Assembly (NCBI GenBank): GCA_023053575.1
Contig: JAKZAP010000006.1
Span: forward strand, 18,299,280 to 18,363,279
Reading direction: 5' to 3'
Source of the DNA: Branchinecta lynchi
Lineage: Eukaryota > Arthropoda > Branchiopoda > Anostraca > Branchinectidae
DNA: 64,000 nucleotides
Both the position numbers and the translations under genes were made by a program. This document shows positions 23,481 to 64,000 of this stretch, piece by piece (within the stretch, counting starts at the first letter, position 1; the number at the start of each line of letters is the position of its first letter). Below the pieces are notes generated by a model. The model was not told the DNA's origin. It worked only from the letters and a program-made list of their open reading frames with translations, and searched no databases.

Positions 23481-23811
23481 ACTCCGGCGGGCACTGGCAG
23501 GCACAGGCTGTGCACCCAAAAACTGAGTGGGCAACCCCTCGAAAGTTACTACGCCGACCGTTCCAACCTTATGGGAATAGTAACTATTTGCTTACCCGGC
23601 TCGGGGGCGTGTCATCTACGATATCTGTGACGTGATTGGCCCAATCAGCCTGCGGCACGATAATTTAGTGAAAAGACAAAAACATATTCCAGCCTTGACC
23701 CCAAGAAGCCAGGATCCGTGACGTCACGCGTAGTAACTACGGTGAGTAGGATGGAACACGTTCATAACAAAATGCACCTGTCCGTCTCAAGTAGAACAGT
23801 GCCATCTACTT

Positions 23812-24950
23812 TTATGGCACTTGCAGCTTCGCCCAAGTGCCATATACCGATAACTTTTCGGTCGGTCCACTGTTCTCGAGTTAATGCACTTCTGGAAGTG
23901 CTAGGACGATGAAACTTGGCAGTCATATCAGTGACCCGATCAAACAAACTTTGATATAGTAACTTCCCCGATCCGACCAACGTAGGGGAGTGGAGGGATG
24001 GGGAATCTAGAATCTTGAGGTATGTACAACTTCGAACGGTTGGTTGGATCTTAATGAAACTTTATATTCGGAAAAACCTCGTGACTCAGATGTCCTATTT
24101 CAAGTCCGGCCCGGATCCGATTAATGTGGGGGGAGGGGGGGGCTGGAGATCTTGTGACACGCTTAGAATGGAGGGATGAAACTTGGTGGTAAGAAGAAGC
24201 ACAAGCCCTAGATACATCAGTGACAGAACCGGGCCGGATTCGTGTACTTGGGAAGAAGTGCTAGGACGATGAAAATTGGCTTGAACATTCGCGGCTTCAC
24301 ACGGTTGGAAATATTCAGTTCCCCGATCCGGACATCGTGGGGGGGGGGGGGTTGCAGGGATGGGGAATCCAGAATTTTGAGGCATGAATAGCTTTCGAAC
24401 GGGTTATCGGATCTTAATGAAACTTGATATTTGGTAAGACCTCTTGTCTTAAATATCCCGAATCAAGTTCGGACCAGATTCGATGAATGTGGGGGTAGGG
24501 GTGATAGGAGGAGAGAACCGGGAACCTTGTGACACGCTTAGAACGGAGAGATCGGGATGAGACTTGGTGGGAAGAACAAGCCGTAAATAAATCAGTAACA
24601 AAACCGGACCGGATTCGGCCACTGTGGGGGGAGTTATAGGGAGGTTCGGAATTCCGGTAATAGCGAGTTAATGTAGTTCCGGATGTGCTAAGACACTGAA
24701 ACTGGACTTGAATATCAGAGTATTGATAAGATTGGCTTAGAAATTGTCACTTCCCAGATCCGACCATCCCATAAAACAGGGTACAAAAAATACTTTTAAG
24801 CAAAATATATTTTCTTTAATGGTATTTGATCATTCTTATCTCAAGGATCTTGCTTACACATAATCACAACAAAACCACGAATTGGCATATTCCGACTTTC
24901 ATCCTCTGACCCAGCCTTGCAAGTGCCATACGAGCTTCTAGCTCTTGTTG
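23812..24950 (-). mobile_element. Family B repeat, inverted copy
   Basis: It opens with the terminal palindrome TATGGCACTTGCAGC...AAGTGCCATA and closes with GCAAGTGCCATACGAGC and CTCTTGTTG, the mirror of the family start. The interior has poly-G monomers with GATGAAACTTGG phrases. Confidence 0.75.
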
Positions 24951-26771
24951 TCATAGCTATGAACCTAACCAACAAGGACGACTGTTATAAGGGGAAGAAG
25001 ACCGTAGAGAAATCATTTCAATGGAAGCGTGTTAGGAATAACTATGAACACATGTCATGGGCCAATAGTATAAGACAGTTTTGAAAACTCAAGTTCGATC
25101 GCGGGTTTCACTGAGAAAGAATTATTCTTCTCGTCACCTAATTTTCTTCGTCACTGAGGAGCCTGGTTCCGAGAGTTCTACATCACAATACATTGAATGA
25201 ATGAATTTTACTGACCCACTGCACTACAATGAGGACTAGTGGAGTATAATAAAAGAAACTGGAAAAGGAAGAAACAAAAACACAAAGTACATGAACAATA
25301 ACAATAACACTTAAAGGACGGTAACTAATCATACTCGATCATTCCTGGCCGTACAGACGGGTGATCCAGGGGTGGTTGCAAGAACGAAAGATTGCGTGAA
25401 CGACGCACAACTATCTAGCTCACATTTCCATCTTTCATCAAAAACACATACTAATTAGTTTCCTTGGCCAAACTACCTTATCCTATTTCATAATTGTGTT
25501 TATGGTTAAACAAGCTTCCCTGACTTTCAGCCTTGAGTTACCTAATACTTTGTATATATTGGTTATATTAAAAGAACCTTGAACCTTGACACGGGGGCGC
25601 GAACTGTTCAAAAAAATATGCCTCGAACGAGGCAACTATTCCTGCAGCCGGTTACGAACTGGTGATTGGAATATGTTGAAAAAGCGTCGCTATATGAAGC
25701 GAAATGTTGCAGGTTCAGATCCCGGTTGAAGGGTATTTTTGTTTTCCAGTTCGTTACTATTAAGCTCAAGTCTAATTTAATACAATACTTATTCACCAAT
25801 TTAATTGTTTCTAAGAAACCTTGCATCGTTTTTGAGGCCCATGGCTTTCTCCATCCATGTTTGTATTGTTTCTTTAACATCATCGTCAGATTATAGAAAA
25901 AAAACAAGACAAAGAACAAAAAAAAACGTAATCTACCTTCCAAGCCAATAAAAAACTCCTTACCTGGTTTCTACGCCTCCAGCTACAGGGAAGAAACTGA
26001 ATCCGACAATCCAAGATGTTTCCTGGCCAAGACTACCGGACAGCGCAGTGGATAAGCTGGAAACAGTTCGGTACAACCTGTGCTTTCAAAAGGAAAGGAC
26101 AAGTAAAACTACCAACGACGCTCAGAAACCACCACAGAAAAGCAGAGCTGTATATACATCGGGTAGGGTTAGTCAAGTTGAATTGTTTTGGAAGTATTTC
26201 CGGGGAAATAGTGTCAAAATCCCCTTCAGCTCAATGCATACTGTATTAATTATTTATGTTTAACTGGATTTTGACTCCATGATCTCTTGTCGCACTGTCA
26301 GAAGTTTCACAACAGATAACACGTGGATGGGTGGTTTCAACAGATAATACATTAGCTGTTATGTTTACAAACGTTATTCATTAAAACTCTACGAATACAA
26401 GAAGAATAGAAAAACCGCCGAAAAAAAAAACTGCTTACTTTTTTGTTTGTCATCATGATATCTTAAAACTCGGCAGATGATCTTTTGACTCTTCCTGGCA
26501 TAAAGGGCCCTGGCCTTCCCCTGCATAAAGTTTTCAAAACCATAACAGGAAACATCCGAAGTGTTATCCGTTGAAACTGCGCGTCCTTGTGTTATCTGTT
26601 ATGAAACTTCTGACAGTGCTGTCATAACAGCACTATATCCTAATGTCGAAGGACATTGTAACGAAGTAAAGGAAAACTGGAACTAAGTAAGAATGAAGAA
26701 CATATACGACGGAGTTTCGGGCAAATGCGGATATGGAATGCGGATACGGAAATGTTATCAGTTTTTCTTTT
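24951..26771. other. Unassigned intergenic stretch
   Basis: No gene is recognised. At 25190-25215 there is a TGAATGAATGAAT run that could be the tail of a minus-strand retrotransposon. At 25620-25730 a GGTTCAGATCC box resembles an RNA polymerase III B box, without a convincing A box. The rest is unique-looking AT-rich DNA upstream of the coiled-coil gene and downstream of MRPS9. Confidence 0.4.
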
Positions 26772-26777
26772 TTTATT
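26772..26777 (-). terminator. Poly(A) signal of MRPS9
   Basis: AATAAA on the minus strand, about 55 bases after the MRPS9 stop codon. Confidence 0.6.
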
Positions 26778-26829
26778 AATTATTTTTCAAACGTTGACCT
26801 AGGATAAGTAAGACAGAGGAAGTAAGCGG

Positions 26830-50318
<23,489 letters not shown>

Positions 50319-50493
50319 CTTGTGCTGCGAATTTGAAAACTTTTGCCACTGAGAAAGTTGAGAAGTTAACAGCTGTTACTAGACTTTTGTACTAAACTAT
50401 CTTCCGAAACTTTCTTATCCGCAAGAGCCACGGCAATTGACGCCGTTAGCTCGACGAAATAAACAAATTTGTGACTTGGCAACTTCAGCAGAA
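50319..50493. promoter_or_regulatory. Bidirectional promoter between MRPS9 and PSMC4
   Basis: Only 175 bp separate the two divergent start codons. No TATA box stands out. The sequence AAGATGGC (minus strand, at 50320-50313, overlapping the MRPS9 start codon) matches a YY1-type core that is common at the start of housekeeping genes. Two housekeeping genes sharing one short promoter is a known arrangement; the shared use here is inferred. Confidence 0.65.
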
Positions 50494-60889
<10,396 letters not shown>

Positions 60890-61059
60890 CCTTTTTTCCA
60901 ATTTTATTATGTTTTGCGATGTGATTATTTCCTAAGTAAACTTTGTAAATTTAATGATTGTTATTGATTGTTTGATGGCGCTAGATAGAAAAGTCAGCTG
61001 GGAATTCATTTGAGCCCTTCTTGGCCAGGGCTGTAGCTAGAAAAATGATCCTATTATAA

Positions 61060-61069
61060 AATAAATAAA
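61060..61069 (+). terminator. Poly(A) signals of PSMC4
   Basis: Two overlapping AATAAA hexamers about 170 bases after the stop codon. Confidence 0.6.
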
Positions 61070-61270
61070 GTTCCCAGCAATTATAAATATTCAGTGTTGA
61101 GGAGTTCATTCTTAGGAGTTGTAGAGCGGAAAGATGGTTTTCGTTAGTTGCATTTTTGCAGATACCGTGGTGTCTGTTACCACGGTAACTGGATCTGCAA
61201 TTAGTCACTTTTGCAGTTACGGTGGTAACTGATATACGGTTGCTGTGCAAAAAGGACAAAAACCCAAAAG

Positions 61271-63292
61271 AACGAGCTGTAAGCTCATATGGCACTTGCA
61301 AGGCTTCGTAAAAGGATGAAAGTAGGAATTTGCAAATTTGTGGGTTTGTTGTGATCATTTGTCAGCAACACCCTTGAGATAAAAATGACGAAGGACCGTT
61401 TGAAATCACAAGAATGCATCGCTTGGTAAAAAAAAAAAGTTTTCTTTTGCATTTGGCTGTGATTATGTACACTTTAGGGGCGCTAGAAATGTATCTTATG
61501 ATCTAAACCCTTAAGGCAAAAATTATCCTGGGCCCTTTAAGATCATGAATATATATGGTTTGATCAAAAATATTTTTTTACTTTTCGGTTAAGATGTGCA
61601 CTTTAAAGGTGCTAGTAAGTCATTTCTGAGCAAAACCCTTGAGGCAAAAATGATCATGGGGATCATAAAAATGTAGATTTCGCTTAAAAGTATTTATTGG
61701 GTACTTTGCGGTGAAGAAGAGTACTTTAAGGGATGGTCGGATCTAGGAAGTAACAAATTCTGAGCCAATCTTGTCAAGTCTCTAATGTTCAAGCCAAGTT
61801 TCATCGTCCTAGCACATCTAGAAGTATATACCTTACATCGCGGTAACCGGAATTTGAGCCCCACTCCCCCCATGAGTGCCCGTACCCGGTCCGGCCATGT
61901 CACTGATGTATCTAATGGCTTACGCGTGTTCTTCCCACCAAGTGTCATCCCAATCGCTACACTCTAAGTGTGTCAAAAAATTTGCAACCCCCCCCCCCCT
62001 CCGGCTGACTCCCCACATTGATTGGATCCTGTCCTCACTTGAAATAGGACATCTGAGACATGAGTTCTTTCCGAGTATCAAGTTTCATTAATATCCGACC
62101 GATCACCAGTTCAGAAGTTGGATATTTCTCAAGATTCCGGATTCTCCCTCCACTCCCCCCACAGTGGTCAAATCGGAAAAACGACTGTTCTTAAGTTAAA
62201 TTGTCGAGTCCCTGATATGTCTGCCTAGTTTCATCGTTCTAGCACAGGTATAAGCATCTTAACTCGGGATCACCGGAATTCCGGAACGCTCCCTCCAACT
62301 CCCCAACAGTCTCAGATCCGGTCCGGTCTTGTCAACTACGTATCTGGGGCTTGTGTTTGTTCTTCCCACCAAGTTTCATCCCGATCCGTCCACTCTGAAC
62401 ATGTAACACGATTTCCGGTTCTTCCCCTCTACCTCCCCCCCCCCCAAAAAAAAAAGTCATCGGATCCGTTTTGGACTTGACATCTGAGACATGAGGTCTC
62501 TCCAAATATCAAGTTTCATTAAGAGCCGATTCCCCGTCCGGAAGTTAGACATACGTCAATATTCCGGATTCCCCCTCCCTCCATTCTCACCACAGTGGTC
62601 GGATCTGGGAAATGACTATTTCCGTATTAGTTTGGTCGGGTCCCTAATATGCCTGCCAAGTTGCATCCTCCTAGAACATGTGTAAGCATCTTAACTCGGG
62701 GTCACTGGAATTCTGAAACCCTCCCTCCAACTCCCCCCACAGTGCTCCGATCTTGTCAACTACGTATCTGGGGCGTGTGCTTGTTCTTCCCACCAAGTTT
62801 CATCCTGATCCGTCCACTCAGAACATGTGACACGATTTCCGGTTTCCCCCCTCCAGCTCCCCCCCAAAGTCACTGGATCCGTTTCGGACTTGACCTATGA
62901 TATCTGCATTTCCAAATATCAAGTTTCATTAGGATCCGACTCCCCGTTCAAAAGTTAGACATATATCATACACTCTGAACATGTGACACGATTTTGGGTT
63001 CCCCCCCCCCCCCTCCAAAGTCATCGGATCCGTTTCGGACTTGACATGTGACATCTGAGACACGAGGTCTCTCCAAATATCAAGTTTCACTAAGACCCGA
63101 TTCCCCGTTCGAAAGTTAGACATACGTCAATATTCTGGACTCCCCCTCCCTCCATTCCCCCCAAGGTGGCCCTAATATGTGTGTCAAGTTTCATCGTCTT
63201 TGCACATCTGGAAGTACCCTAACTTGCGGTCACCGGACTGACCGACGGAAAAGTGATCGGTATATGGCCTTGGCCGGAAGGCAAGTGCCATA
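61271..63292 (+). mobile_element. Family B repeat, longest complete copy
   Basis: It starts AACGAGCTGTAAGCTCATATGG and has a leader with CTTTAAGG and GATCATG phrases. Then come monomers whose AAGTTTCAT motif falls at 61796, 61940, 62080, 62226, 62371, 62511, 62658 and 62795. The end is the palindrome TATGGCCTTGGCC...GGCAAGTGCCATA, preceded by a GACC-type microsatellite remnant. No coding capacity. Confidence 0.8.
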
Positions 63293-64000
63293 ACAAGAAC
63301 TGGAAGCTCATATGGCACTTGCAAGGCTTGTAAAAAGACGAAAGTAGGAATTTGCCAATTCGTGGGATTGTTGTGAACATTTGTAAGCAAAACCCTTCTG
63401 ATAAGAATCGCAGTGGACCCTTGGAAATAACGAAAATGTATCGTTTGGTACACGACCTGGGATGACTTGACTGGGATGATGCGCACTTTAAGGGCGCAAG
63501 AAATTCACCTGTTGTCAAAATCCTTGAGGAAAAATGATCCTTGGCCCTTTAGGATCATGAATATATATGGTTTGTTCAATAGCACTGTTTTACTTTTCGG
63601 TTAAGGTGCGCACTTTAAGGGTACTACAAAGTCATTTCTAAGCAAAATCTTTGAGGCAAAAATGATCATGGGCTCATAGGAATCATGAAAATGAAGATTT
63701 TGCTTCAGTGTATTTTTTGTACTTAGCGGTTATAAGGTGAGTACTTTAAGGGATGGTCGGATGTGGGAAGTGACAATTTGGTAAGCCAATCTTGTCAAGT
63801 CACTAATGTTAGACTACGCTTGTTCTTCCTACCAAGTGTCATCCCAATCGCTACACTCTTAAGTGTGTCACAAATTTTCTGGTACCCCCCCCCCCCCCCC
63901 CGACTCCCCCGCATTGATCAAATCCTATCCGCACTTGAAAGGTTACATCAGTTACAAGAGCTCTTTCCGAATGTCAAGTTTCATTAAGATTCGATCGTCC
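63293..64000 (+). mobile_element. Family B repeat, next copy in direct tandem, cut by the window end
   Basis: It starts ACAAGAACTGGAAGCTCATATGG at the base after the previous copy's terminal CCATA, in the same orientation. The leader and first monomers are present. Confidence 0.75.

Larger units (their letters stand above)
21670..23541 (+). mobile_element. hAT-type element with perfect 17-bp inverted ends and 8-bp target duplication
   Basis: CGAGGGGTTGCCCACTC at 21670-21686 is repeated in exact inverse at 23525-23541. AAAGTTAC flanks both sides (21662-21669, 23542-23549). Inside are a GCACCGGC-rich subterminal repeat, a truncated family A copy (22379-22712) and a minisatellite (22890-23480). 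No transposase is visible. Confidence 0.88.
21594..23763 (+). mobile_element. Outer element with GAACGTGTTCCAYCCT termini, split by a hAT insertion
   Basis: The ends GAACGTGTTCCACCCT (21594-21609) and AGGATGGAACACGTTC (23748-23763) are inverted repeats matching at 15 of 16 positions. The element proper is about 290 bp and has been opened by the inner element 21670-23541. A related copy without that insertion is at about 38860-39117 in the opposite orientation. Family unknown. Confidence 0.65.

Noticed and set aside
22766..23515. 249-codon minus-strand ORF
   Set aside because: It is the translation of the TTCCGGTAGATTCC minisatellite; the frame is open because the unit lacks stops.
25620..25730. 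tRNA or SINE around GGTTCAGATCC
   Set aside because: Only the B box is convincing; a hypothetical ORF over it gains nothing from that.
50437..50493. Upstream ATG at 50437 as the PSMC4 start
   Set aside because: It is in frame, but the 19 added residues have no counterpart in the family, whereas MEEIGI at 50494 does.

Overview
The window is a piece of a metazoan, probably invertebrate, nuclear genome assembly. It has spliced GT-AG genes whose products match animal proteins closely, dense transposon and satellite-like repeats, and a 100-N scaffold gap at 1994-2093. I could not fix the phylum. A short CCTAA run at the tail of one retrotransposon hints at an arthropod, but that is weak.

Layout. 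(1) 1-1993, left of the gap, is AT-rich, intronless and compact, unlike the rest. It holds the ends of two overlapping reading frames, a small basic glycine-containing protein, and two consecutive frames that look like the halves of a double-jelly-roll major capsid protein of the polinton-like/adintovirus (F54H12.2-like) type. This is an endogenous virus-like element or a viral contig joined by scaffolding. The capsid frame is broken at about 1268-1280. (2) 3441-19962, minus strand: a four-exon (as seen) gene for an unrecognised protein with a disordered N-terminal half and a coiled-coil C-terminal part. (3) 26830-50318, minus strand: a complete seven-exon gene for mitochondrial ribosomal protein S9 (uS9m, MRPS9), 395 aa over 23.5 kb. 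(4) 50494-60889, plus strand: a complete seven-exon gene for 26S proteasome ATPase subunit Rpt3 (PSMC4), 417 aa. Genes 3 and 4 are head to head with 175 bp between their start codons, so they probably share a bidirectional promoter.

Most of the rest is mobile DNA. Two dominant families (called A and B here) carry tandem arrays with 137-bp and about 143-bp monomers next to GTCY-type microsatellites and short palindromes. This is the architecture of non-autonomous Helentron (DINE-1/HINE-like) rolling-circle elements. Also present are hAT-type elements with 8-bp target duplications (16174-18538, 21670-23541, 40283-40622, 42929-43257, 47113-48571, 57405-57743), TTAA-flanked piggyBac-type MITEs (5526-5886, 31688-32059), TWA- or CTA-flanked PIF/Harbinger-type candidates (12443-12939, 28518-28923, 50672-51693), and at least six decayed non-LTR reverse transcriptase remnants. 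Nested insertions and paralogous empty sites give a relative order for several of these events. All target-site duplications, splice sites and exon phases were read by eye from the sequence; family names are inferred from structure and no database was searched.
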